This document shows, one piece after another, positions 1 through 7,421 of a stretch of DNA of 18,653 nt. Positions within the stretch are counted from its first letter, which is position 1. Each line of letters starts with the position of its first letter. Source of the stretch: Planctomycetaceae bacterium (GTDB lineage Bacteria > Planctomycetota > Planctomycetia > Planctomycetales > Planctomycetaceae); contig DLVV01000350.1 in the NCBI GenBank assembly GCA_003445035.1, forward strand, positions 1-18,653, in the 5' to 3' direction. The translations under genes were made by a program, and so were the position numbers. Below the pieces are notes generated by a model. The model was not told the origin of the DNA. It searched no databases and saw only the letters and a program-made list of their open reading frames with translations.

Positions 1-1
1 C

Positions 2-1237
2 GACCTCTTCGACCCCAAGCCGACCCTCGAACGACACCATGGCCAGTCGGTCTTCAAGGACCTGGCCGCCGACGTGTCGAGTCCCGAGGCGGCCGGGGGC
101 CTGATGCGGAGCCCATGGAAATTCGCCCGTCACGGACAAAGTGGGACCTGGGTCAGCGAGTTACTGCCTCACACCGCCCGCCACGTGGACCGGATCGCCG
201 TGGTCCGCTCGATGTACAACACCCACCCCAACCACGAACCGGCACTCTACAAGATCCAGTCGGGCAAGCTGCTGCCGGGCCTTCCCTCGTTCGGATCGTG
301 GGTCGCCTACGGGCTGGGAACCGAGAACCAGAACCTGCCGGCCTACGTCGTCCTGGACGACCCCCAGTCGCGGCTTCCGGTCAACGAGATCCAGAACTGG
401 CAGTCGGGATACCTGCCACCGGTCTACCAGGGCACGCGAATGCGTCCCACGGGTTCACCGATCCTGAACCTGACACCCGAAAAATCCCGACAGCGGCCCG
501 AGCCGGTCGTTGCAGCCAGCCGCAGACTGCTGGCGAGGCTCGACCGGATCCACAAGACACAGCGACCCGGCCAGTTGCGGCTCGACGCCCGGATCTCCAG
601 CTACGAACTGGCCGCGCGGATGCAGATGACCGCCTCCGACGCACTCGACATCGGACAGGAGACCCAGGCCACTCAGAAAAACTACGGCATCGGCGACAAG
701 GTCACCGACAACTACGCCCGGCGGTGCCTGATGGCCCGGCGGCTGGTCGAACGCGGCGTGCGACTGGTGCAGATCTACACCCGCGGCCAGATGTGGGACA
801 ACCACAGCAACATCGGCAGCAGCCTGGTCGGCGCCTGTCAGCACACCGACCAGCCGGTCGCCGCCCTGCTCGACGACCTGGCCGAACGCGGCCTGCTCGA
901 CGACGTGCTGGTCGTCTGGGGCGGCGAATTCGGACGTCTGCCGATCGCCCAGATCCGGCCCGGCAGCGATCCGAAAAAAGCCGGCCGGGACCACGGTCCG
1001 GCCGGGTTTTCGATCTGGATGGCCGGAGCCGGAATCCGCGGCGGCACTGTTTACGGGACGACCGACGAGATCGGCTACAGGGCGGTTGAGAAACGGGTCA
1101 GCGTCGCCGACTGGCATGCCACGATGCTCCACGCGCTGGGCATGCACCACGAGGACCTCTATTTCGACCGGCACGGATTCCGTGAACGGCTGACCGGGAC
1201 CGACCAGGTCCGGGTGGTCGAGGAACTGTTCGCCTAG
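2..1237 (+). CDS. DUF1501 domain-containing protein, N-terminus missing (partial)
   Basis: The reading frame is open from base 2, so the true start lies before the window; an in-frame GTG at 74 is internal. The visible 411 residues begin with DLFDPKPTLERHHGQ, as in the N-terminal part of DUF1501 proteins. They continue with conserved family stretches such as RSMYNTHPNHEPA, VVWGGEFGRLP, DHGPAGFSIWMAGAGIRGG and DWHATMLHALG near the C-terminus. DUF1501 proteins are abundant in Planctomycetota, have an alkaline phosphatase/sulfatase-like fold, usually carry a Tat signal peptide and often follow a DUF1549/DUF1553 cytochrome-like gene. Compared with the usual 450-490 residues, roughly 70-90 are missing here, including any signal peptide. 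Family assignment is firm; the enzymatic function of the family is not established. The stop overlaps the stop of the convergent methyltransferase gene. Confidence 0.93.
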   Translation, partial: DLFDPKPTLERHHGQSVFKDLAADVSSPEAAGGLMRSPWKFARHGQSGTWVSELLPHTARHVDRIAVVRSMYNTHPNHEPALYKIQSGKLLPGLPSFGSWVAYGLGTENQNLPAYVVLDDPQSRLPVNEIQNWQSGYLPPVYQGTRMRPTGSPILNLTPEKSRQRPEPVVAASRRLLARLDRIHKTQRPGQLRLDARISSYELAARMQMTASDALDIGQETQATQKNYGIGDKVTDNYARRCLMARRLVERGVRLVQIYTRGQMWDNHSNIGSSLVGACQHTDQPVAALLDDLAERGLLDDVLVVWGGEFGRLPIAQIRPGSDPKKAGRDHGPAGFSIWMAGAGIRGGTVYGTTDEIGYRAVEKRVSVADWHATMLHALGMHHEDLYFDRHGFRERLTGTDQVRVVEELFA

Positions 1238-1983
1238 GACGGATTGAGCACCGCCAGCACCACCGCCGCTGCGACCGACGCGTTGAGCGAGGCGATCTGG
1301 CCCCGGGGCGACAATCGGCAGACGACGTCGCAGTGTTCCAGCGTCAATCGTCTCAGGCCCCGTTCCTCGCTGCCGATCACCACCAGCCAGTCCCGGTCCG
1401 CCTCGGACAACTCCTGCTCCCCCCGCTCGCTGGTCCCCATCACCCACAACCCCGCATCGCGAGCCTGGCGGAGTGCCCTCGCCAGGTTGCTGGCTCGGGT
1501 GAACGGAACATGCTCGAGTCCGCCCGAGGCAACATCGTAGGCCGACGACGAAATCGGCGCGGACTGATCGGTGGTCAACAGCACACCCCGGACGCCGAAA
1601 AATGCGGCCGTGCGGAAGATCGCCCCGATGTTGTGGGGATCCTGCAGACGATCCAGTGCCAGCCAGATCCCGTGCCCATCCCCTCCGGCAGTGGAAAGCA
1701 GTTGTTCGAGACCGACGTCGGACCGTTCGCGAACGCTGGCCATCGCCGCGGCAGTTCGCCCTCCCGATCGGTCCTTGTCTCCCCTTTTGTCACGCCGCCG
1801 ACGGCCACCGGCGGCCTGGACCATTCGCCCGGTCCGGACCGGCACCCCCAGGCTCCTGGCCAGATCGGCCACCTCTTGCCAGGCCCCGTGCGGCGAACGC
1901 TCGCCGAAGCGAACCTCGATCACGTCACCGGCCCGCATCTCGAGAGCCGCCAGCACGCTGTGCGGATTCTTCAGTTCGAGCAT
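1234..1983 (-). CDS. SpoU/TrmH-family RNA 2'-O-ribose methyltransferase (RlmB-like paralogue 1)
   Basis: Predicted to transfer a methyl group from S-adenosylmethionine to a ribose 2'-OH in rRNA or tRNA. The 249 residues hold the three SpoU motifs: DPHNIGAIFRTA (residues 115-126, with N118 and catalytic R124), VVIGSEERGLRRL (201-213) and LSPRGQIASLNASVAAA (224-240), which forms the knotted SAM site. The N-terminal region resembles the L30e-like substrate domain of RlmB, but carries a very basic insert, GRRRRDKRGDKDRSGGR, at residues 60-76. The start is supported by AGGA nine bases upstream, inside the end of the preceding methyltransferase gene, which overlaps it by 13 bp. That suggests translational coupling. 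It could instead be a TrmH-like tRNA enzyme; the substrate cannot be read from sequence. Confidence 0.9.
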   Translation of the reverse strand: MLELKNPHSVLAALEMRAGDVIEVRFGERSPHGAWQEVADLARSLGVPVRTGRMVQAAGGRRRRDKRGDKDRSGGRTAAAMASVRERSDVGLEQLLSTAGGDGHGIWLALDRLQDPHNIGAIFRTAAFFGVRGVLLTTDQSAPISSSAYDVASGGLEHVPFTRASNLARALRQARDAGLWVMGTSERGEQELSEADRDWLVVIGSEERGLRRLTLEHCDVVCRLSPRGQIASLNASVAAAVVLAVLNPS

Positions 1984-2777
1984 GCCGGGCCATCCTTCGC
2001 ATCCCGCCTCTGGCGGTCGACTTCGTAAAGTAACACTCCGGCCGCGACCGCGGCGTTGAAAGATTCGGTGCGACCGGACTGCTCGATTCCGATCCGTCCG
2101 CTACAGATTTCCAGCACGTCGTCGGCAACACCGTGGCCCTCGTTGCCGACCACCAGGGCCACCGGACCCGCCAGGTCACAGCAGCGAGCCGCTCGAGAGT
2201 CCCCGGCCACGGCGGCCAGCACGTTGACACCGTCGCGACGCAGTTGCATGACCAGCGCGACCAGGTTCTCGGACCGGGCGATGCGGACGTGGCTGACGGC
2301 ACCGGCCGAACTGCGGGCGACGTGGCCGTTGATCGGCGCGTGGTCTCCGGAAACCACCACCCCGTCGACCCCCAGGATTTCGGCCGATCGCAGGATGGCG
2401 CCCAGGTTGTGAGGATCCTGCACGGCATCCACTAGCAGCCACAACGGCGGACCATCGGTTTCCGCGAGCATCGACTCCAGGGTCAGGAACGGGAACTCGC
2501 CCATCCGGGCCAGCACACCCTGGTGCTGATCGGTGTGACACCGGGCGCGAATCTCATCGCCGTCGGCCTTCCGCACCTCCACATCTCGTTCCCCGGCCAG
2601 GCCCATCAATTCCTCGGCCACATCCGTGTCGATCCGCTCGGACACCCACAGGTCCCGGATTGGCCAACGGCCTCCGCGCAATGTCTCCAGCACGGCGCGA
2701 CGACCCCAGATCCAGTCGCCGGGCCGGTTACGACCGCCCCCGCCGCTGCTCTTCCCGCCTGAGGATCGCCCGTCCAT
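1971..2777 (-). CDS. rlmB: 23S rRNA (guanosine-2'-O-)-methyltransferase RlmB-like (SpoU paralogue 2)
   Basis: A 268-residue SpoU-family methyltransferase closest in layout to RlmB, which methylates G2251 of 23S rRNA in Escherichia coli. After a Ser/Gly-rich disordered N-terminus (residues 3-20) comes the L30e-like domain beginning WIWGRRAVLETL (22-33), with the typical HQGVLARM (85-92). Motif 1 is DPHNLGAILRSA (121-132, with N124 and R130), motif 2 LVVGNEGHG (208-216), and motif 3 TESFNAAVAAGVLLYE (237-252). All expected catalytic positions are present. It is the first gene of a two-gene minus-strand unit with the second SpoU gene, overlapping it by 13 bp, and is divergent from aroA. This copy looks more like canonical RlmB than its neighbour, so the symbol is tentative. 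Confidence 0.9.
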   Translation of the reverse strand: MDGRSSGGKSSGGGGRNRPGDWIWGRRAVLETLRGGRWPIRDLWVSERIDTDVAEELMGLAGERDVEVRKADGDEIRARCHTDQHQGVLARMGEFPFLTLESMLAETDGPPLWLLVDAVQDPHNLGAILRSAEILGVDGVVVSGDHAPINGHVARSSAGAVSHVRIARSENLVALVMQLRRDGVNVLAAVAGDSRAARCCDLAGPVALVVGNEGHGVADDVLEICSGRIGIEQSGRTESFNAAVAAGVLLYEVDRQRRDAKDGPACSN

Positions 2778-2867
2778 ACTGGTTCCCTCGCCCGCTGCCG
2801 GCCCGCCACTGCGGGCCTCGTCCGTCCCCGATTCTGGAAACTGCCGTTTGCTGCGGCAAGCCCATCG
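2778..2867. promoter_or_regulatory. Divergent intergenic region rlmB-like / aroA with inverted repeat
   Basis: This 90-bp gap separates the starts of two divergent genes, so it should hold promoters for both. I could not find convincing -35/-10 pairs. It contains a perfect 7-bp inverted repeat, GGCCCGC-CACT-GCGGGCC, at 2800-2817, and a weaker one, TGCCG...CGGCA, at 2842-2858 just before the aroA start. Neither is followed by a T-run, so they are not obvious terminators. They could be a leader hairpin or a repressor site. Confidence 0.35.
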
Positions 2868-4154
2868 ATGGTCTCACCACCACGCCCCATCGAACCGGTC
2901 ACCCGACCGGTCACCGGTTCGATCCGTCCGCCGGGGTCCAAGAGCCTGACCAACCGGGCGCTGGTACTGGCCGCAATGGCCCGAGGCGAGTCCCGGCTGA
3001 ACGGGGTCCTGGAGAGCATCGACACGCGAGTGATGCTCGATGGGCTGTCGGCCCTGGGGTTCGGAATCAGCGAGGGGCCGGGCGACGGCGAGGTGCGGAT
3101 CGTTGGAGCCGGTGGGCGGGTGCCGGCCACGTCGGCCAACCTGCATCTCGAGAACAGCGGCACCAGCATTCGGTTCCTGACCACGCTGACCACCCTGGGA
3201 ACCGGCCACTTCACGCTGGACGGCAACTCCCGGATGCGGCAGCGACCGATTGGTGACCTGGTCGAGGCCCTCGGCCAACTGCGGGTCGACGTCACTTGTC
3301 CCGCCGGAACCGGCTGTCCACCGGTGTCGGTGACGTCCGACGGCTTGGCGGGCGGACAGGCGACGCTGGCCGGCAACATCTCGAGCCAGTTCCTCAGCGC
3401 CCTGCTGATGACCGCCCCCTCGGCAGCCGCACCGGTCACGCTGGTCGTCGACGGCCCCCTGGTTTCAAGACCCTACATCGACATGACCCTGGCCTTGATG
3501 AGACGCATGGGTGCGGAGGTGATCGAGGATCCCCGGGGCAGCTTCACGGTGTCGCCCACCGGGTACGACGCCATCGAACTCGAGATCGAACCCGACGCTT
3601 CGGCAGCCAGCTACTTCCTGGCCGCTGCAGCAGTAACTGGTGGCCGGGTGACCGTCGAGGGCCTGGGCCCCGGGGCTCTGCAGGGCGACGTGGCGTTTGC
3701 CGATTGCCTGGCCCGAATGGGGTGCACCGTCGAGACGACTCCCGAGGGGCTTCGTGTCACCGGCGGCAACCTGGTGGGGATCGACGTCGACATGAATGCG
3801 ATCAGCGACACCGCCCAGACACTGGCGGTGGTGGCCGCTTTTGCCGAGGGTCCGACCCGTATCCGCGGAATCGCTCATGTTCGCCACAAGGAGACCGACC
3901 GGGTGACCGCGACGGTGACCGAACTGCAACGGCTGGGCCTGGCCGTCGACGAACACGACGATGGTCTGACGGTCCATCCCGGGCCGCTTTCCGCCGGGGA
4001 AATCCAGACCTACGACGACCACCGGATGGCGATGAGCTTTGCCGTGGCCGGTCTCGCCTCACCGGGAATCGTCATCGCCGACCCGGACTGCACCGCGAAG
4101 ACCTACCCCGGCTTCTTCGAGGATCTCGAGCGGCTGTGCGAGGACGGCCGATGA
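2868..4154 (+). CDS. aroA: 3-phosphoshikimate 1-carboxyvinyltransferase (EPSP synthase)
   Basis: Catalyses condensation of shikimate-3-phosphate with phosphoenolpyruvate, the sixth step of the cytosolic shikimate pathway. The 428-residue length is normal. Recognisable motifs are PPGSKSLTNRALVLAA (residues 21-36), the PEP-site loop ENSGTSIRFL (95-104), RMRQRPIGDL (122-131), ISDTAQTLAV (312-321, with catalytic D314), RHKETDRV (339-346), DDHRMAMSFAV (383-393) and CTAKTYPGFFEDL (408-420). The ATG at 2868 lies eighteen codons before the GSIRPPGSKS stretch, as expected; no strong Shine-Dalgarno precedes it. Its stop overlaps the rsmB start in an ATGA, so the two are probably translationally coupled. 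The glycine of the NSGTS loop is retained, unlike the NAATG form of some glyphosate-insensitive enzymes, but sensitivity cannot be predicted from this. Confidence 0.97.
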   Translation: MVSPPRPIEPVTRPVTGSIRPPGSKSLTNRALVLAAMARGESRLNGVLESIDTRVMLDGLSALGFGISEGPGDGEVRIVGAGGRVPATSANLHLENSGTSIRFLTTLTTLGTGHFTLDGNSRMRQRPIGDLVEALGQLRVDVTCPAGTGCPPVSVTSDGLAGGQATLAGNISSQFLSALLMTAPSAAAPVTLVVDGPLVSRPYIDMTLALMRRMGAEVIEDPRGSFTVSPTGYDAIELEIEPDASAASYFLAAAAVTGGRVTVEGLGPGALQGDVAFADCLARMGCTVETTPEGLRVTGGNLVGIDVDMNAISDTAQTLAVVAAFAEGPTRIRGIAHVRHKETDRVTATVTELQRLGLAVDEHDDGLTVHPGPLSAGEIQTYDDHRMAMSFAVAGLASPGIVIADPDCTAKTYPGFFEDLERLCEDGR

Positions 4155-5524
4155 CACCTCCCCCGAAAACGGCCCGGCAGATCGCCTTCAATGTGCTCCA
4201 GCAGTGGCGGCAGACAGGCAAGTTCGCTGGCCCGATGCTCGAATCGGCCTTCTCGCGGACGAAGGATCTCCTTCCGTCCGACCGGGGATTGTCCAGCGAA
4301 CTGGTCTACGGGGTGATCCGTCGGCAGGCAACTCTCGACGCCGTCCTCAAACCGCGACTGAAGCGACCGCCCGACCAGGTCGAACCGCCACTGTGGACGC
4401 TGCTGCAACTGGGCACCTACCAGTTGCTGTTCTTCTCACCCAATTCTCACCACGCGGCGGTTCACGAGACCGTCGAGTTGTCCCGGTGGCTGGAGAAATC
4501 TCGCTGGACCGGATTCGCTAACGGCGTGCTGCGATCGGTGCAGCGCGACATCTCCGACAAACCGGCCAACACGGCGGCAGCCGACACAATCCCCACCCGA
4601 CCGGACCAATTCCTGCGGCTGGCCAGCCCGCTGATGCCCGATCCCGTCAATGATCCGAACCGATACATCGCCGCCGCCGGCAGCCTGCCAGGCTGGCTGG
4701 TTGACAACTGGTCATCGCGATTCGACTTCGACGAACTGCTGCGGATGGCCGTGTGGTTCAACACTCCGGCAGCGACCTGGCTGCGAGTCAACACGTTGCG
4801 GACCGATGGCCCGCAACTGGTGGCCGACCTCATCGCGGCGAACATCGACGCAACGTTCGACGACAGCCAACAAATGGTTCGCCTGGGCAGCACCGCCCAC
4901 GTGCCGAGCCTGCCGGGTTTCGGTGACGGCCACTTCACCGTGCAGGATCCCTCGGCCGCCTCGGCGGCCAGGCTGCTGGCTCCCGTGCCCGGCCAGCAGG
5001 TTCTCGATCTGTGCGCGGCGCCGGGAACCAAGTCGACTCACCTGGCTGAACTGATGGAGAACCGAGGCCAGGTGGTGGCAGCCGACTCCCACCCCGGACG
5101 ACTCGAACTCATCGCTCCTGCAGCAAACCGTTTGGGGCTGTCGATCATCGAATCGGTGCCCGTGGACGAATCGGGCGAAAATCTGCCAGCGGGACCGTTC
5201 GATGCGGTGCTGGTCGATGTGCCCTGCTCCAACACCGGGGTCCTGGGCAAACGTCCCGAAGCCCGCTGGCGGCTGGAACCCGATGAACCCGAACGACTCT
5301 CCGGGCTGCAATGGAACCTGCTGGAACGCGCCGCCGAGAGACTGGGTCCGGGCGGTCGGCTGGTCTACTCGACCTGCAGTATCGAGCCGATCGAAAACGA
5401 AGACCTGGTGGCAAAGTTCCTGGAGAAACGTCCCGAGTTCGAGCAAATCGACGTCAGGCGACATGTCCCCGGTTGTCCCGGAGACGGTGGGTTCCAGGTG
5501 CTGCTGACACGCGGCAACGGCTGA
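4151..5524 (+). CDS. rsmB: 16S rRNA (cytosine-C5)-methyltransferase RsmB
   Basis: Predicted to methylate C5 of a 16S rRNA cytosine (C967 in Escherichia coli). The N-terminal NusB-like RNA-binding domain spans about residues 7-135, with SSELVYGVIRRQATLD and WTLLQLGTYQLL. The C-terminal Rossmann methyltransferase domain has the SAM motif VLDLCAAPGTKSTHLAELM (284-302), DAVLVDVPCSNTG (351-363, with C359 of the PCS motif) and LVYSTCSIEPIENEDLV (404-420, with catalytic C409). At 457 residues it is slightly longer than the E. coli protein (429); the extra length is mainly a linker around 135-175. I chose the ATG at 4151 because it gives the canonical N-terminus and overlaps the aroA stop as ATGA. 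The frame stays open far upstream only because aroA is GC-rich. Confidence 0.96.
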   Translation: MTPPPKTARQIAFNVLQQWRQTGKFAGPMLESAFSRTKDLLPSDRGLSSELVYGVIRRQATLDAVLKPRLKRPPDQVEPPLWTLLQLGTYQLLFFSPNSHHAAVHETVELSRWLEKSRWTGFANGVLRSVQRDISDKPANTAAADTIPTRPDQFLRLASPLMPDPVNDPNRYIAAAGSLPGWLVDNWSSRFDFDELLRMAVWFNTPAATWLRVNTLRTDGPQLVADLIAANIDATFDDSQQMVRLGSTAHVPSLPGFGDGHFTVQDPSAASAARLLAPVPGQQVLDLCAAPGTKSTHLAELMENRGQVVAADSHPGRLELIAPAANRLGLSIIESVPVDESGENLPAGPFDAVLVDVPCSNTGVLGKRPEARWRLEPDEPERLSGLQWNLLERAAERLGPGGRLVYSTCSIEPIENEDLVAKFLEKRPEFEQIDVRRHVPGCPGDGGFQVLLTRGNG

Positions 5525-5539
5525 GCCAAGCCCGGTCGC

Positions 5540-5569
5540 TTGTCCACGGCTCGCGCGGCGGATTACACT
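5540..5569 (+). promoter_or_regulatory. Possible sigma70-like promoter of the LRR protein gene
   Basis: TTGTCC (5540-5545) and TACACT (5564-5569) are separated by 18 bp. Each matches the sigma70 consensus at four of six positions. A transcript starting near 5576 would leave about 50 bases before the ATG at 5630, but only a few before the ATG at 5582, so it favours the later start. The match is modest and unproven. Confidence 0.35.
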
Positions 5570-5629
5570 GAGGAAACCAAGATGACCTCAAAAGACAGTC
5601 CTCACAAGAGTCACCCGGGAACACTCATC

Positions 5630-6553
5630 ATGCGTCGACTGACCAGCCTCTTCACTCTGACCGCCCTCCTGTTGATCGTCCTCGGTGGACCCGCCACCGC
5701 CCAGGACAAGAAAGCCAAGAAAGACAAGAAGGCCGCCAAGAAAGCTCCGGCGGCCAAGAAGATTTTCCCCGATGCGAAACTCCAGGCGGTCATCACGGCG
5801 ATCCTGAAGAAAAAGCAGGCCAAGACCGACCCGATCAAGGAAGCCGACCTGAAGACGATCTTCTTTCTCGAGGCACCCGGCAAGGAGATCACCAACCTGT
5901 CCGGCCTGGAGAAATGTCCGAACCTGGCCCTGATCAACCTCTCGAAGAACGGCATCAGTGACCTCAAGCCGCTTGCCGGCCTCAAGAACGTTCAGTCGCT
6001 GGACCTTTCGAAGAACAAGATCACCGACGTCACTCCGCTGAAGGGCCTGGCCAAGTTGCAGTACCTGCAGCTGGAGCACAACCAGGTGGCCAAGCTCGAC
6101 GGCCTGGGCGGTCTGAAAAAACTCTCGGCCCTGTACCTCAGCAACAACAAGGTCGGCTCGGTCGCCCCGTTGAAGGGTCTCGAAAAGCTCTCGAGTCTCT
6201 ATCTCGACAACAACAAGGTCGCCGACCTGGCCCCGCTGAAGGGCCTCAAGTGGGTCGCCAACCTCGCGCTGCGAAACAACCAGGTCAAGGACGTCGCGGC
6301 CCTGGGAAGCATGACCGAGCTGCGGTACACGTTCCTGGAGGGCAACAAGGTGACCGACCTCGGTCCCCTGGTGACAATGGCCCAGAAGGACGCCAAGGGT
6401 GACCGCAGGTTCGCTCCCTACTGGAACCTCTACGTCTCGGGCAACCCGCTCTCGGACGCTGCCAAGGGCGGCCAGATTGCCGCCTTGAAGAAGGTCGGCG
6501 TGCGAGTCGACCCGAAGCCTAAGTCGAAGAAGAAGAGCAAGAAGAAGAAGTAG
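5630..6553 (+). CDS. Exported leucine-rich-repeat protein with lysine-rich ends
   Basis: The 307-residue protein starts with a good signal peptide: MRR, a hydrophobic core (LFTLTALLLIVLGG), then ATAQ with cleavage likely after residue 24 or so. A lysine-rich stretch follows (KKAKKDKKAAKKAP and on, residues 27-44). About six 22-residue leucine-rich repeats of the SDS22/internalin-like class occupy residues 98-247, with repeated units such as LDLSKNKITDVTPLKGL and LYLDNNKVADLAPLKGL. The C-terminus is very basic (residues 296-307, almost all lysine). Such repeats usually bind proteins; no partner is evident. An upstream in-frame ATG at 5582 has GAGGA five or so bases before it and would add 16 residues. 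I prefer 5630 because it gives a standard signal peptide and fits the putative promoter. The gene is followed by a hairpin terminator and is convergent with surE. Confidence 0.88.
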   Translation: MRRLTSLFTLTALLLIVLGGPATAQDKKAKKDKKAAKKAPAAKKIFPDAKLQAVITAILKKKQAKTDPIKEADLKTIFFLEAPGKEITNLSGLEKCPNLALINLSKNGISDLKPLAGLKNVQSLDLSKNKITDVTPLKGLAKLQYLQLEHNQVAKLDGLGGLKKLSALYLSNNKVGSVAPLKGLEKLSSLYLDNNKVADLAPLKGLKWVANLALRNNQVKDVAALGSMTELRYTFLEGNKVTDLGPLVTMAQKDAKGDRRFAPYWNLYVSGNPLSDAAKGGQIAALKKVGVRVDPKPKSKKKSKKKK

Positions 6554-6563
6554 CATCGCCGGC

Positions 6564-6593
6564 CTGGGACCGGGACCGGGTCTCAGCCGTTTT
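6564..6593 (+). terminator. Probable intrinsic terminator of the LRR gene
   Basis: CTGGGACC (6564-6571) pairs with GGTCTCAG (6579-6586) over 8 bp with one G-U pair and a 7-base loop. Two more G-C pairs are possible across a bulge. The stem is followed by CCG and TTTT (6590-6593). It starts 10 bases after the LRR stop and overlaps the 3' end of convergent surE. The T-run is short, so confidence is moderate. Confidence 0.45.
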
Positions 6594-7335
6594 CACCGCC
6601 GCCGCGCAGTCGCCACGACGAATTGGGCGCCGCCTGTGCCGCGCAGACCGGCACCACCTCGGTCAGGCTGATGGCGCCGTTGAAGCACACGTCGACATCT
6701 CCTCCGGGATCACGCGGGCGATTGTAGTAGTCGATTCCGTAGAGCACGCCCTGCCCGGCCGGGTGATAGGCAACCGGAAGGGGGTGAGGATCGAGTGAGC
6801 ACTCGACCAGCTGTGGCTCCCCGGTCACCTCACGCGGATCGGGAAAGTTGACATTGAAATACCCTCCTGTGGCCGGACGCCGTTGCAGCAGTTCCTCGAG
6901 CGTCCCGCGGAGCATCGGCGCCACCGTCGACCAGTCAAAGGGACCGTAGTGACGAATGAACAACGACAGGGCGATCGCCGGCACGTGGAACAGCCCCGCC
7001 TCCCGGGTCGCTCCCACCGTTCCGGACATGTAGACATCGACCCCGAGATTGGCTCCGGCATTGACCCCCGAAAGCACCCAATCGACCTCGAGCTGCTGCT
7101 CGATCAACCCGATGCGGACGCAGTCGGCGGGGGTTCCGTTGATCGAGAACTGGTCGCGGCCGTGTGACTGAAGTGTCAGCGGCTTCTCGACCGTCACGCG
7201 GTGACTGCAGCCGGAGAGCGGTCCGTCGGGAGCCACGACCACCACTTCGCCGAATTCCGCCGCCACCTCCGCCAACAACTCCAGCCCCGGTGCCCCGATC
7301 CCGTCATCGTTTGTCAGCAGAAATCTCATCGGCAT
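6583..7335 (-). CDS. surE: 5'/3'-nucleotidase SurE
   Basis: A metal-dependent phosphatase that removes phosphate from nucleoside 5'- and 3'-monophosphates and acts in survival and nucleotide recycling. The 250-residue protein has the hallmark N-terminus RFLLTNDDGIGAPGL (residues 4-18) with the metal-binding aspartates D10 and D11. It also has APDGPLSGCSH (35-45, with metal-ligand S41), the SINGTPADCVRIGL stretch (64-77) and LSGVNAGANLG (88-98, with N92). Length is normal for the family. Two starts, MP-M, are only two codons apart (7335 and 7329); neither has a strong Shine-Dalgarno. It is divergent from the ornithine cyclodeaminase-family gene across 86 bp. SurE is often beside pcm or nlpD in proteobacteria; that neighbourhood is absent here. 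Confidence 0.96.
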   Translation of the reverse strand: MPMRFLLTNDDGIGAPGLELLAEVAAEFGEVVVVAPDGPLSGCSHRVTVEKPLTLQSHGRDQFSINGTPADCVRIGLIEQQLEVDWVLSGVNAGANLGVDVYMSGTVGATREAGLFHVPAIALSLFIRHYGPFDWSTVAPMLRGTLEELLQRRPATGGYFNVNFPDPREVTGEPQLVECSLDPHPLPVAYHPAGQGVLYGIDYYNRPRDPGGDVDVCFNGAISLTEVVPVCAAQAAPNSSWRLRGGGENG

Positions 7336-7344
7336 CGGCTCGAA

Positions 7345-7373
7345 CTGGCGGTGACGGGGGACTGGCGTAGAAT
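7345..7373 (+). promoter_or_regulatory. Possible promoter of the ornithine cyclodeaminase-family gene
   Basis: TAGAAT at 7368-7373 matches the sigma70 -10 box at five of six positions. CTGGCG at 7345-7350 is a poor -35 at 17-bp spacing. Transcription would start near 7380, giving a leader of about 40 bases. The same TAGAAT hexamer lies upstream of floA. Confidence 0.42.
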
Positions 7374-7421
7374 CGACGCGGCCGAGTGTAACAACTGCGA
7401 TTGTTGGCGGGGAGCAGGTCG

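Noticed and set aside
455..1447. A 330-codon minus-strand frame across the DUF1501 gene
   Set aside because: It is antisense to a recognised gene and runs into the SpoU gene in another frame; composition is typical of a shadow frame.
3296..4150. A possible long N-terminal extension of RsmB
   Set aside because: It lies entirely in another frame of aroA and is Arg/Gly/Asp-rich; the ATG at 4151 gives the normal RsmB N-terminus.
2868..4154. A glyphosate-insensitive class II EPSP synthase
   Set aside because: The NSGTS loop keeps the glycine that is alanine in the best-known insensitive enzymes; sensitivity class cannot be assigned from this alone.
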